Shown here piece after piece: positions 9,837-18,694 of a stretch of 64,000 bases of DNA. The stretch covers positions 1 through 64,000 of the forward strand of contig CANRSX010000010.1 in NCBI GenBank assembly GCA_947642555.1, read 5' to 3'. Made by a program: the position numbers and the translations under genes. Each line of letters starts with the position of its first letter. The stretch's first letter is position 1. A model generated the notes under the pieces. It searched no databases. It was not told where the DNA came from and was given only the letters and a program-made list of their open reading frames with translations. The stretch is from an uncultured Roseburia sp. (GTDB lineage: Bacteria; Bacillota; Clostridia; Lachnospirales; Lachnospiraceae).

Positions 9837-12827
9837 ATGCGCTATCGGATGAACACGGACAATTATCACAATTTCGAGGTATATGAGATTAATAAGCTCG
9901 CGCCGCGCAGCTATTTTATCCCATATCCGGACAGGGAGCAGGCCGACGCCGTGACGGGGAGAGAGCGGCGCTACAAATCGTCAAAGATAGTATGTTTAAA
10001 CGGGGAGTGGGATTTTAAATTTTATCCGAAGCCGACGCAGCTGCCGGTGATCATTGACACGGACACCATGCAGTTTGACAAAATCGATGTTCCGTCCTGC
10101 TGGCAGTTCCGCGGCTATGCGAAACCGTTTTATGTCAACACGCGCTATCAGTTTCCATATAATCCGCCGAAGATTCCGACCACGGAAAAGGTTGGGAAAA
10201 CCTTCTGCCTGATGGGATCTGACTACGGATTGAAGCCGAGATGGCAGGATCCGGGCGAAGAGTACAATTTTATCGGCGTGTACCGCAAGCATTTTTCAGT
10301 CGCAGACACGAAAAAGAATTATGTACTCTCGTTCCTCGGCGTTGCGAGCTGCCTGGACCTCTATGTGAACGGAGCATTCGCGGGCTACTCCGAGGGCGCG
10401 CACAACACGGCGGAATTTGATATCACATCCCTGGTGACGGAAGGGGAAAATGAGCTGGTGGCGGTCGTACATCGCTGGTGCACCGGAACGTACTTAGAAT
10501 GTCAGGATATGTTCCGCAACAACGGTATTTTCCGCGATGTGCTGCTTCGGATCAGCGATATGACTGATATCTGGGACATTGGTTTTCAGACGAAAAAGAC
10601 GGACTGCGGCTATACCGCGGCGGTAAATTTGAAGCTGTTCGGGGACGACAGGGTTACCGTGACGCTCGAGGGACACGGGATCCGCGAGCAGCGGACCGTG
10701 ATCGCGGCGCAGAAAAAGGCGACGGCGGAGTTTAAGAACCTTCCGGTACGGGAGTGGACGGCGGAGGAGCCGGCGCTTTATGATCTCTACTGTGAGACCG
10801 AGAGCTGCTGCGTGAAGCTTCGGGTCGGGTTTAAGCAGGTCATGATCCGGGATACGGTATTTTATCTGAACCAGAAAAAGCTGAAGCTTCACGGCGTGAA
10901 CCATCATGACACCAGCTGTGAGAACGGCTATACCTTAACGCCGGAGGAGATCGAGCGCGACATGAAGCTCTGTAAGGAGTACAATATCGACACGGTGCGT
11001 ACCTCCCATTACCCGCCGGATCCCTACCTGCTGGAGGTCTGCGACGAGCTCGGAATCTATGTGGTGGACGAGGCGGATCTGGAGACGCACGGCACTGTCT
11101 CGCAGCACATTCCGCCGAGCTACAACCTGATCAGCGACGATCCGAAGTGGGCCGGACATTATGTGGACCGCGTGCGCAGACTTTACCAGCGGGATAAATT
11201 ACATGTGTCAGTAATCATGTGGAGCCTTGGAAACGAGGCGGGCGGCGTGTACAATACAGACCGGATGTACCATTATCTGAAAAAGCACACTCAGCTGCCG
11301 GTGCATTATGAGAGCGCGGTTCACACGAAGCGCAAAGCCTATGACGTGGCCAGCGAGATGTATCCGCCGGTGAGCCAGGTGCACGAGATCGGGGAAAAGA
11401 CCTGGAAGGTAAAGGAGATGTGCGACCGGCCGTATTTTCTGTGCGAGTATGTGCATGCGATGGGCGTGGGCCCTGGTGACGCGGAGAGCTACTGGAAAGA
11501 GATCTATGCGCACGACAGCCTGATGGGCGGCTGCGTCTGGGAGATGGTGGATCACGCCGTGCTGCACCCGGACGGCAGCTACACCTACGGCGGCGATCAC
11601 GGCGAGTGGGAGCATGACGGCAATTTCTGTGTGGACGGCATTTTTTACCCGGACCGCACGCCGTCCACCGGTGCAAGGCTCATGAAATATATTTACCGCC
11701 CGATCCGCGTCCGCTGCCTGGGAGAGGACCGGTTTGAGATTTTTAACACGCGGGCCTTTACGGAAGGGTACCGCTATCGTCTCGACTGTACGTGGAGCGA
11801 CGGGACAAAAATGACGCTTGTGCCGAAGGCCGGGCCGCTGTCAAAGGAAGAGGTGACGATTCCCACAAAGGAGAAACGGCAGGCCGCCCGGGAAGCCGGA
11901 ACGGATCTCTGGCTGACCATCGCAACGGTCGACACGGTGACAGAGCAGGAGGTCGCAAAAGAGCAGCTGATCTTAGAGGAGCATATCGCGGCAGCGCCGC
12001 AGGACGCCGGCAGCGTCGGACTGGACGAGACGTTTGTCGTAAAAAATGGCAGGCCGGAGATGAAGCTCGCGGAAGGCCGTATGGAAACGCCGGAGAACTA
12101 CACGATCCTGTTCCGTGCGCCGACAGACAATGACTGCGGCATGGTGGGTCACAGTGCCGTGGATGGTTTTCTGGATCAGAAGGAGGAGGTGCTCTCTGTA
12201 GAGCGGGAGGAGAAACGCATCGCGGTGACGACGCGGATCACCTGCAAAAAGGGCGTGTTTCTCTGTACGGATCTCTACGAGGGCAGCGCAGAAGGGATTG
12301 TGGTGACAAGCCGCCTGCACTGCGAGAAAGGGAAGGGCGATCTGCCGCGCTTCGGAAAGGCGTTCCGCCTGGATGCGGATTTCACCGATGTCTGCTACCT
12401 GGGAAGAAACGGGGAATCCTATGCGGATATGAAGGATCATACGCAGATGGAGGAGATCTCCTGCCCGGTATCCGATCTGACGGAGCCGAATATCCGCCCG
12501 CAGGAGAGCGGCAACCGCATGGACTGCCGGTGGGTATCCGTCGGCAACGGAACGCAGAAGATTACCTTTACGGCGGCGGGCCGGGCCTTTGAGCTGGGGG
12601 TCAAGCCTTACAGCGATAAAAAGCTTCTCGATATGAAGCACCGCGAGGACGAGGTGGTGACCGGCACCTATGTGACGCTCTCCGCGTTTCAGATGGGGAT
12701 CGGGACCGGGAGCTGCGGGCCGAAGACCAGGCCGGAATACTGCTATAGCATGAATGCGGATTACGAGCTGAGGTTTGTGATCCGGGTGGAGGAGGACACA
12801 GATGGAAAAAATCGAACAGTTTCTTGA
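9837..12827 (+). CDS. Glycoside hydrolase family 2, LacZ-type beta-galactosidase
   Basis: A 996-residue enzyme with the full LacZ domain order: jelly-roll sugar-binding domain (CWQFRGY, GVASCLDLYVNG), Ig-like domain, TIM barrel, and C-terminal beta-galactosidase small chain. The acid/base residue is Glu467 in SLGNEAGG and the nucleophile is Glu537 in CEYVHAMG; HGVNHHD is also present. It should hydrolyse terminal beta-galactosides in the cytoplasm. The ATG at 9837 has an AAAGGAG site; the frame upstream of it crosses the terminator and is not used. The Sir2 gene overlaps its last 26 bp, so the two are co-transcribed. Confidence 0.93.
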   Translation: MRYRMNTDNYHNFEVYEINKLAPRSYFIPYPDREQADAVTGRERRYKSSKIVCLNGEWDFKFYPKPTQLPVIIDTDTMQFDKIDVPSCWQFRGYAKPFYVNTRYQFPYNPPKIPTTEKVGKTFCLMGSDYGLKPRWQDPGEEYNFIGVYRKHFSVADTKKNYVLSFLGVASCLDLYVNGAFAGYSEGAHNTAEFDITSLVTEGENELVAVVHRWCTGTYLECQDMFRNNGIFRDVLLRISDMTDIWDIGFQTKKTDCGYTAAVNLKLFGDDRVTVTLEGHGIREQRTVIAAQKKATAEFKNLPVREWTAEEPALYDLYCETESCCVKLRVGFKQVMIRDTVFYLNQKKLKLHGVNHHDTSCENGYTLTPEEIERDMKLCKEYNIDTVRTSHYPPDPYLLEVCDELGIYVVDEADLETHGTVSQHIPPSYNLISDDPKWAGHYVDRVRRLYQRDKLHVSVIMWSLGNEAGGVYNTDRMYHYLKKHTQLPVHYESAVHTKRKAYDVASEMYPPVSQVHEIGEKTWKVKEMCDRPYFLCEYVHAMGVGPGDAESYWKEIYAHDSLMGGCVWEMVDHAVLHPDGSYTYGGDHGEWEHDGNFCVDGIFYPDRTPSTGARLMKYIYRPIRVRCLGEDRFEIFNTRAFTEGYRYRLDCTWSDGTKMTLVPKAGPLSKEEVTIPTKEKRQAAREAGTDLWLTIATVDTVTEQEVAKEQLILEEHIAAAPQDAGSVGLDETFVVKNGRPEMKLAEGRMETPENYTILFRAPTDNDCGMVGHSAVDGFLDQKEEVLSVEREEKRIAVTTRITCKKGVFLCTDLYEGSAEGIVVTSRLHCEKGKGDLPRFGKAFRLDADFTDVCYLGRNGESYADMKDHTQMEEISCPVSDLTEPNIRPQESGNRMDCRWVSVGNGTQKITFTAAGRAFELGVKPYSDKKLLDMKHREDEVVTGTYVTLSAFQMGIGTGSCGPKTRPEYCYSMNADYELRFVIRVEEDTDGKNRTVS

Positions 12828-13527
12828 GATGGTAAAGGAATCGGACAACATCGTCTTCTTCGGGGGCGCCGGGGTCTCCACGGAGAGCGGCATTCCGGAT
12901 TTCCGGAGCGTGGACGGTCTCTACAATCAGAAATACGACTATCCGCCGGAGACGATCTTAAGCCATACCTTTTATATGAGGAACACGGAGGAATTCTACC
13001 GGTTTTACCGGGATAAAATGCTCTGTCTTACCGCGCAGCCGAACATTACCCATCAGAAGCTCGCGGCGTTGGAGGCAGCCGGGAAGGTGAAGGCCGTGAT
13101 CACGCAGAACATCGACGGCCTGCATCAGATGGCGGGCAGCAAAAAGGTCCTAGAGCTTCACGGCAGCGTGCACCGGAATTACTGTCAGAAGTGTGGAAAG
13201 GGTTTTGATGCAGAATATATCCTGAATTCTGACACAAAAGTACCGCTGTGCGATCAGTGCGGCGGCGGAATTAAACCGGACGTCGTGCTCTATGAGGAGG
13301 GGCTTGACAATCAGACCATGCAGGAGTCCGTGTTTTATATCAGCCAGGCGGATGTGCTGATCATCGGCGGGACCTCCTTAGCGGTATACCCGGCGGCGGG
13401 GCTGATCGATTATTACCGCGGCCATAAGCTGGTGCTGATCAATAAGTCGACGACGCCCATGGATCACCGCGCCGACCTGCTGATCCAGGCGGGCCTGGGG
13501 GAGGTATTCGGGCGGATTGCGCTGTAG
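12802..13527 (+). CDS. cobB: Sir2-family NAD-dependent protein deacylase
   Basis: A 241-residue sirtuin. It shows the NAD-binding loop GAGVSTESGIPDFRS, the QNIDGLHQ motif, the catalytic His in ELHGSVH, and a four-cysteine zinc site (CQKC and CDQC). It removes acyl groups from lysine side chains while consuming NAD. The length is normal for bacterial CobB/SrtN. It overlaps the end of the beta-galactosidase gene by 26 bp, and a WYL regulator follows after 12 bp. Confidence 0.93.
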   Translation: MEKIEQFLEMVKESDNIVFFGGAGVSTESGIPDFRSVDGLYNQKYDYPPETILSHTFYMRNTEEFYRFYRDKMLCLTAQPNITHQKLAALEAAGKVKAVITQNIDGLHQMAGSKKVLELHGSVHRNYCQKCGKGFDAEYILNSDTKVPLCDQCGGGIKPDVVLYEEGLDNQTMQESVFYISQADVLIIGGTSLAVYPAAGLIDYYRGHKLVLINKSTTPMDHRADLLIQAGLGEVFGRIAL

Positions 13528-13539
13528 GGAAAGACTGTC

Positions 13540-14478
13540 ATGAAAGGAAGCAGGTTATTTCAGATATTGTACTGTCTCATTGAGCGCGACGGGGTCACGG
13601 CGCCCGAGCTGGCGGAGCGGCTGGAGGTATCCGTGCGGACGATTTACCGGGATATCGATGCGCTGAGCGCGGCCGGGATCCCGGTCTGGGCGGAGAGCGG
13701 GCGCGGCGGAGGAATCCGGCTGCTGGAACGTCCGTGTGGACAGGAAAACGGAGGAATCGGGGAGTTTTCGGAAGCGATCAGCCGCGTGATATTCTCAGAA
13801 GAGGAAAAAGAGATCATCCTGGAGGCGCTGTCCGGACTGTCTGCGCTTGGGAATATGGATGCGGAACTGTTAAAGAAATGTTCCGCGCTGTTTCATACGG
13901 AGCGGGAGAACTGGCTGGAGGTCGATTTTTCACGCTGGGGGATTGTTCCGCATGAGGATGAGATGTTCGGCCGGCTTAAGGGCGCGGTCTGCCGACGTCT
14001 GGAGGTACAGATCACTTATGTCGGAATGCGCGGGGAACAGATGACGCGGCGGATTCGTCCCATAAAGCTGCTCTGTAAGGCCGGCGCCTGGTATGTGAAA
14101 GCGTATTGTCTGACCAAAGCGGATTTCCGGGTCTTTAAGCTCAGCCGGATATTATCGCTCACGGTGACGGAGGAAACGTTTCCGCCGATGCGGTATCCGG
14201 CGGAGCACGGGGTCCGCGAGGAGGATTTAAGGGAGATCGTGCTTTTATTTTCCCCGGAGGCCGCATACCGGGTTTACGACGAATTTGACGTCTCACAGGT
14301 CACGGTGCAGGAGAACGGGAAGCTGCTCGCACGTGCGAAAATGCCGGAGGATACCTGGCTGACCGGATATCTGCTTTCCTTCGGAACCCAGGTGACGGTC
14401 ATCGAGCCGGCGTATCTTCGGGAAGCGGTTGCAAAGGCCGCATATGGGATTTATCAGAAAAATGGGAAAGAAACCTGA
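13540..14478 (+). CDS. YafY-type HTH and WYL-domain transcriptional regulator
   Basis: A 312-residue regulator. Residues 1-65 form a winged helix (APELAERLEVSVRTIYRDIDAL), followed by a GRGGG wing. Residues about 140-230 form a WYL-type domain with the expected RRIRPIKLLCKAGAWYVKAY segment, and a WCX-like C-terminal domain ends the protein. WYL proteins bind nucleic acid or nucleotide ligands. Its stop codon lies inside the stem of the terminator that follows. The neighbouring GyrI-like gene may be a target, as these families often pair; that is an inference. Confidence 0.9.
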   Translation: MKGSRLFQILYCLIERDGVTAPELAERLEVSVRTIYRDIDALSAAGIPVWAESGRGGGIRLLERPCGQENGGIGEFSEAISRVIFSEEEKEIILEALSGLSALGNMDAELLKKCSALFHTERENWLEVDFSRWGIVPHEDEMFGRLKGAVCRRLEVQITYVGMRGEQMTRRIRPIKLLCKAGAWYVKAYCLTKADFRVFKLSRILSLTVTEETFPPMRYPAEHGVREEDLREIVLLFSPEAAYRVYDEFDVSQVTVQENGKLLARAKMPEDTWLTGYLLSFGTQVTVIEPAYLREAVAKAAYGIYQKNGKET

Positions 14479-14498
14479 CAATACCTGTCAGGTTTTTT
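14471..14498 (+). terminator. Terminator overlapping the WYL gene stop
   Basis: AAACCTGACA (14471-14480) pairs with TGTCAGGTTT (14486-14495) across a 5-base loop and runs into a T tract. The TGA stop of the preceding gene falls within the left arm. Confidence 0.85.
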
Positions 14499-14527
14499 GT
14501 GGTATTCTGAGGGTGGAGGTGACAGAG

Positions 14528-15163
14528 ATGGCATTTGATTACAAAAAAGAATACAAAGAATTTTATCTGCCGAAAAACAAACCGGAGATCATCGACATCC
14601 CGGCGATGAATTTTATCGCGGTGCGCGGGTCAGGCGATCCGAATATGGAGGGCGGCGCGTATAAGCAGGCGATGGGACTGCTCTACGGGATTGCGTTTAC
14701 CATTAAGATGAGCCGCCGCAGCGGACATGAGATCGACGGATTTTTTGATTATGTCGTGCCGCCGCTGGAAGGGTTCTGGTGGCAGGAGGGCGTGCATGGA
14801 ATCGACTATGCACATAAGGAGACGTTTCAGTGGATCTCCCTGATCCGCCTGCCGGACTTTGTGACCCGTGAAGATTTCGCCTGGGCGGTGGCGGAGGCAG
14901 GGCAGAAGAAGGGAACGGACTTTACAAGTGTAGAATTTCTTTCCTATGAGGAAGGACTCTGCGTACAGTGTCTGCATGTCGGTCCCTATGATGAGGAGCC
15001 GGCGACAATCCGGCTGATGGAGGAGTATGCTAAGGAACAGGGCTATGTGCCGGACTTCTCGGAAACGCGGTATCACCATGAGATTTACTTAAGCGATGCG
15101 CGCCGCTGCCGCCCCGACCGGCTGCGGACCGTGATCCGGCATCCGGTGAGGGCGGCGGAATGA
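14528..15163 (+). CDS. GyrI-like small-molecule-binding domain protein
   Basis: A 211-residue protein of the standalone GyrI-like/SOUL-type fold. It has the MNFIAVRGSGDPN opening, paired beta-alpha repeats, a VVPPLEGFWW segment and a CLHVGPYDEEP motif typical of this group. Such proteins bind hydrophobic cations or toxins, and some hydrolyse xenobiotics. The ATG at 14528 follows GGTGGAGGTGAC. It sits directly after the WYL regulator's terminator. Confidence 0.85.
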   Translation: MAFDYKKEYKEFYLPKNKPEIIDIPAMNFIAVRGSGDPNMEGGAYKQAMGLLYGIAFTIKMSRRSGHEIDGFFDYVVPPLEGFWWQEGVHGIDYAHKETFQWISLIRLPDFVTREDFAWAVAEAGQKKGTDFTSVEFLSYEEGLCVQCLHVGPYDEEPATIRLMEEYAKEQGYVPDFSETRYHHEIYLSDARRCRPDRLRTVIRHPVRAAE

Positions 15164-15179
15164 ACCCTGGCACACCGTT

Positions 15180-16088
15180 TTAGTATGCCATTCCCTGATA
15201 CGCACGTTTCAGCGCCTGATATACCTCCCGCTGCATCTTTCGCGCCTGCTGCCGCACATTCTCCTGATACTGCGTTCTGGTTCTGGGAGAAACGCCGGCG
15301 CTAAGATGCGGGTAGAGAATCCCGCGGGAGGAGCTCACCAGCGCGCCCAGCCCGTCTTCGTTGAAGCAGGGAACGATGTCTTCCGCGGTGCCGCCCTGTG
15401 CGCCATATCCGGGGACAAGAAAGTAATTTCGCGGCATGCGTTTCCTTAAACCTGCGGCTTCCTTCGAAAAGGTGGCGCCAACGACCGCGCCGATGGGGGA
15501 ATAGCCGCTCCTGCCGGCGTATGTCTGACCGATGCGGTTCAGATGGTCCGCCAGCCATTCGCACAGACGGATACCGGAGGGATGCAATGCATCCGAAATA
15601 TCCGCGGACCCCGGATTTGATGTTTTTACCAGGACAAAGACGCCCTTTCCATTCTGCCGGGCAGCGTCAAAAAAGGGCGCAAGGCTGTCTGTACCGGGGA
15701 AGGGGGAAACCGTCAGAAAGTCGGCGTTGACGGGGCCGTCCTCCGACAGATGCGCGTATGCGTAGGCCCGGGCGGTATTGCCGATATCATTGCGCTTGCT
15801 GTCGTCGATCACAATCAGATTTTTTTCATGCGCATATGCGACGATGTCCTGAAAAATCCGTATTCCGTCCGCGCCGTACACCTCATAAAATGCTATCTGC
15901 GGCTTTACCGCAGGGACCAGATCCGCAATGCAGTCTATTACATCCGCAGCCCACTGAAAAACGACGTCAGGCGCCAGAGCGGCGGTTTGTTTATAAAGAT
16001 CCGGGATTTTTTCCCACTCCGGGTCAATCCCGACGATGCACGGATTCTTTTTCTGTATGATTTCTCCTATAAGACGGTCTGTCAGCAT
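15180..16088 (-). CDS. pyrF: Orotidine 5'-phosphate decarboxylase
   Basis: A 302-residue member of the longer (type 2) OMP decarboxylase group. It has the NPCIVGIDPEW opening, the catalytic Lys/Asp cluster DSKRNDIGNTA, and the phosphate-binding PGYGAQGG near the end. It makes UMP from OMP, the last step of de novo pyrimidine synthesis. The preceding minus-strand gene, an HTH protein with an orotate phosphoribosyltransferase-like domain, overlaps its start by 7 bp, so translation is coupled. Confidence 0.95.
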   Translation of the reverse strand: MLTDRLIGEIIQKKNPCIVGIDPEWEKIPDLYKQTAALAPDVVFQWAADVIDCIADLVPAVKPQIAFYEVYGADGIRIFQDIVAYAHEKNLIVIDDSKRNDIGNTARAYAYAHLSEDGPVNADFLTVSPFPGTDSLAPFFDAARQNGKGVFVLVKTSNPGSADISDALHPSGIRLCEWLADHLNRIGQTYAGRSGYSPIGAVVGATFSKEAAGLRKRMPRNYFLVPGYGAQGGTAEDIVPCFNEDGLGALVSSSRGILYPHLSAGVSPRTRTQYQENVRQQARKMQREVYQALKRAYQGMAY

Positions 16089-16909
16089 GGTGTTCCTCCG
16101 TATGTTTCCTGATACTGCCTCATTCTGTCAATGCGGTTTTTACCCGCGAGAATGTCATGTTCCATGGCGCGGATGATATCCTCTAACGTCACAATGGAAA
16201 AAATCTGAATGCCGAATTTCTGCTCCGTTTCCTGACGGGCTGTTTTTCCGGGACAGGTTCCGCGTTCCATCCGGTCCGCCGCCACAATGACAGACAGTGA
16301 TTCGACAGATATCTGTGTATGGATGCGCGATATTGTGTTTTTCAGGGTGCTTCCGGAGGTCAGGGTGTCTTTGATGATCGTCACCCGGTCGGATGGCCGG
16401 ATCCCTTTTTCGCTGGTACAGAACCGCAGAACCATGCCGTATCTCTCGCAGAGCGTCATGCCTGTCGCGACCATAAGGGGGATTTCCCGCCGCGTGTGGG
16501 CGAACAGGAGATTCGTTTCGATCTTATGTTCGCAGAGGCACTCTGCGTAAAAAAGTCCGAGTGCCGTGATCTGTGAGCCGGAGCGGAAATGTTCCGTATT
16601 GATATAATAGGGCGAGATCCGTCCGCTTCGCAGCCGGAAGGTTCCGAACTGCAGCACATCGTGCTCCGCCATAAAACGGATAAACCGTTCCTGGCAGCTC
16701 TGCGTGTCCGCCTGATAGCTGAACAGCTCGTCCATCGAAATCCCGAAGTATCTTGCAATCACCGGCAGCAGTCCGATATCCGGCACGGAGACTTCGTTTT
16801 CCCATTTGCTGACAGCCTGCGCGGAGACGCAGAGCCGTTCCGCCAGCTGTTCCTGCGTCAGATTTTTCTGCCTGCGCAGGATGCGTATCTTTTTCCCGAT
16901 CGGTTCCAT
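16082..16909 (-). CDS. HTH domain fused to orotate phosphoribosyltransferase-like domain
   Basis: A 275-residue two-domain protein. Residues 1-58 form an XRE/Cro-type helix-turn-helix (LTQEQLAERLCVSAQAVSKWE). Residues about 66-270 align with OPRT: LRSGRISPYYIN and an FRSG segment match PyrE well. The PRPP motif is altered (IIKDTLTSGST, with Lys where the first acidic residue is expected). The catalytic-loop lysine region (YKGIPLA in PyrE) reads TRREIPLM, and the flexible KDHGEGG-like loop is not recognisable. It may be a regulator that uses an OPRT fold to sense PRPP or orotate rather than an active enzyme. The start at 16909 has an AGGTGATG site. It is translationally coupled to pyrF. Confidence 0.8.
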   Translation of the reverse strand: MEPIGKKIRILRRQKNLTQEQLAERLCVSAQAVSKWENEVSVPDIGLLPVIARYFGISMDELFSYQADTQSCQERFIRFMAEHDVLQFGTFRLRSGRISPYYINTEHFRSGSQITALGLFYAECLCEHKIETNLLFAHTRREIPLMVATGMTLCERYGMVLRFCTSEKGIRPSDRVTIIKDTLTSGSTLKNTISRIHTQISVESLSVIVAADRMERGTCPGKTARQETEQKFGIQIFSIVTLEDIIRAMEHDILAGKNRIDRMRQYQETYGGTPC

Positions 16910-17017
16910 CACATCACCTCCGCTTCTGATTATAACCAAAGAATGTAATTTTTCCATCACCTGTTTTGCGGATCTGACACAACCGGCGGTTGATATGCAG
17001 CGAGCTAAACTTTTATC

Positions 17018-17057
17018 AAAAAAACACCCTTACCACACTGTAAAATGCGGTAAGGGT
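17018..17057 (-). terminator. Terminator downstream of tRNA-fMet
   Basis: On the minus strand ACCCTTACC (17049-17057) pairs with GGTAAGGGT (17026-17034) across a 14-base loop and continues into a run of seven T. It begins 11 bp past the tRNA end. Confidence 0.85.
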
Positions 17058-17067
17058 ATCTGTATAA

Positions 17068-17141
17068 TTGCGGGAGCAGGATTTGAACCTGCGACCTTCG
17101 GGTTATGAGCCCGACGAGCTTCCAGACTGCTCCATCCCGCG
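17068..17141 (-). tRNA. Initiator tRNA-fMet (CAT)
   Basis: A 74-nt cloverleaf whose anticodon loop CTCATAA gives anticodon CAT. Two initiator hallmarks are visible: position 1 is C opposite A72, so the acceptor end is unpaired, and the anticodon stem carries GGG facing CCC. CCA is not encoded. A perfect promoter lies upstream and a terminator downstream, so it is a single-gene transcript. Confidence 0.95.
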
Positions 17142-17184
17142 ACACTGACCGGGCGTCAGGTGCCCTGTCTGCTGATATAAAAAT

Positions 17185-17213
17185 ATTATAGTACTTCCTG
17201 CGCCATTTGTCAA
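17185..17213 (-). promoter_or_regulatory. Consensus promoter for tRNA-fMet
   Basis: On the minus strand TTGACA (17208-17213) and TATAAT (17185-17190) are both perfect and separated by 17 bp, about 45 bp upstream of the tRNA. Confidence 0.9.
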
Positions 17214-17242
17214 ATACCAAAATTGGCTTTACATTTGTCGTA

Positions 17243-17767
17243 TCACATCGACCGCGCCAGCACCACGCTCGCAATCGTCCCCGCCAGGGTGGCCAGCAGG
17301 GCTCCGGCCAGGGTATAGCGGCTTTTTTTCACTTTTACGGTCATAAAATAGACGGACATCGTGTAAAAGATCGTCTCCGTGCTGCTCATCATGATAGAGG
17401 CGGCGTGCCCGAGAAACGAGTCCGCGCCATATTCCTTGTACAGGTCAAGCAGCAGGCCCGTCGCAGCGGAGGAGGAAAACATTTTGACCAGGGTGACGGG
17501 CAGCAGCTCCGGCGGGAAGCCGATCCGGCTTGTCAGACTTCCGCAGACATTTGAGACCGCGTCGAGAAAACCGGAAGCCCGCAGCACGCCGACAGCGACC
17601 ATCAGTCCGATTAAGGTAGGCATGATGCCGATCACGGTCTGAAATCCGTCCTTTGCGCCCTCGATAAATTCCTCATAGATATTCTGGCGATTCAGCAGAC
17701 CATATCCTACGATTGTAAAAATAAGAACCGGAATGATCACATCCGACAGAAAGATCATTATCTTCAT
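17243..17767 (-). CDS. spmB: Spore maturation protein B
   Basis: A 174-residue membrane protein of the nucleoside-recognition (Gate) family. It has the SpmB pattern IMPTLIGLMVAVGVLRASG and SSTETIFYTMSVYF, with about five hydrophobic segments. In Bacillus SpmA and SpmB act together in dehydrating the spore core. No clear ribosome binding site precedes the ATG at 17767. An in-frame ATG at 17827 has AAGGA and would add 20 residues not typical of the family. That is what one expects if sequence originally upstream (spmA) has been displaced; spmA lies at 37769-38443. Confidence 0.9.
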   Translation of the reverse strand: MKIMIFLSDVIIPVLIFTIVGYGLLNRQNIYEEFIEGAKDGFQTVIGIMPTLIGLMVAVGVLRASGFLDAVSNVCGSLTSRIGFPPELLPVTLVKMFSSSAATGLLLDLYKEYGADSFLGHAASIMMSSTETIFYTMSVYFMTVKVKKSRYTLAGALLATLAGTIASVVLARSM

Positions 17768-17844
17768 ATGCTGTCCCGAAGCTGTCGTTTGGAACAGTAT
17801 ATGAGAGCGGGAAAAAAAGTATGACATGCGATTCCTTATTTCTT

Positions 17845-17873
17845 TTGTCAGCCGGGCGGTATTGTGATATGAT
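17845..17873 (+). promoter_or_regulatory. Promoter of the type III-A CRISPR-Cas operon
   Basis: TTGTCA (17845-17850) and TATGAT (17868-17873) are separated by 17 bp. The predicted start near 17880 gives a leader of about 28 nt that contains the AGAAGGAG site of cas6. The following genes overlap or are closely spaced, so this probably drives cas6 through csm5. Confidence 0.75.
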
Positions 17874-17908
17874 AGACGTAAAACCGGTGTCAGAAGGAGC
17901 GTTACCGT

Positions 17909-18694
17909 ATGGGAGTATATCTGAACAGTGTAGAGGAGAACACAGACATGCTGGCAAAACTGACAATGAAGCTTCTGACGGAGGGAGCGGACTTCGGATA
18001 CTACCAGTCCTCCAATCTGCAGGGGGTACTGATGAATCAGCTGGAGGGCGGATACGCGGAAGAACTGCATGCGCCCGGCTTAAAGCCCTACAGCCAGTAT
18101 GTGGCCGGAGGGGATCCGCCGGAATGGACCGTCAGCGTCCTCACACAGGAGGATTATCAGAAGATGATACTGCCGCTGCTGGATCCGGCATTTGAGGAGT
18201 TTGAGCTCGAAAAAAAGGGGACCCATATCCGTATTTTGTCGAAGGAGCTGCGGACCATCCGCAAAAAAGAACTGCTGGACGAATTTTATGCGGATCAGTA
18301 CAGCAGGTATCTGAACCTGGAATTTCTGACGCCGACGGCCTTTAAGAGCAACGGCAGGTATATCATCATGCCGGAGGTAAGGCTGATCTACCAGAGCCTG
18401 ATGAATAAGTACAGCGCCGCGTCAGTGGACATGGACATGTATGACGAGGATACCTTGGAACAGCTGACCGGCTGCAGCGAGATCATCCGTTACCGGCTGA
18501 AAAGCACAGTTTTCCCGCTGGAGGGAGTGAAAATCCCTTCCTTTAAAGGGGAGCTGTGTATCAGAATCACGGGGACGGCCGCCATGGCGAGGTTTGCCAG
18601 GCTGCTGGCGCGGTTCGGGGAGTATTCGGGAGTGGGAATCAAGACGGCCATCGGGATGGGCGCGATCAGAATCAAAAACGGAGAAGAGCGATGA
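17909..18694 (+). CDS. cas6: CRISPR-associated endoribonuclease Cas6
   Basis: A 261-residue Cas6 that processes pre-crRNA within the repeats. Two ferredoxin-like RAMP halves can be seen, ending in the glycine-rich motif GVGIKTAIGMGAI. His54 (in AEELHAPG) is a likely catalytic residue. The ATG at 17909 has AGAAGGAG and fits the promoter. An alternative ATG at 17948 also has a site (AGAGGAG) and begins at the first RAMP strand, so 13 residues are uncertain. It shares an ATGA overlap with cas10. The array repeats it would cut carry a CCCC/GGGG hairpin. Confidence 0.9.
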   Translation: MGVYLNSVEENTDMLAKLTMKLLTEGADFGYYQSSNLQGVLMNQLEGGYAEELHAPGLKPYSQYVAGGDPPEWTVSVLTQEDYQKMILPLLDPAFEEFELEKKGTHIRILSKELRTIRKKELLDEFYADQYSRYLNLEFLTPTAFKSNGRYIIMPEVRLIYQSLMNKYSAASVDMDMYDEDTLEQLTGCSEIIRYRLKSTVFPLEGVKIPSFKGELCIRITGTAAMARFARLLARFGEYSGVGIKTAIGMGAIRIKNGEER

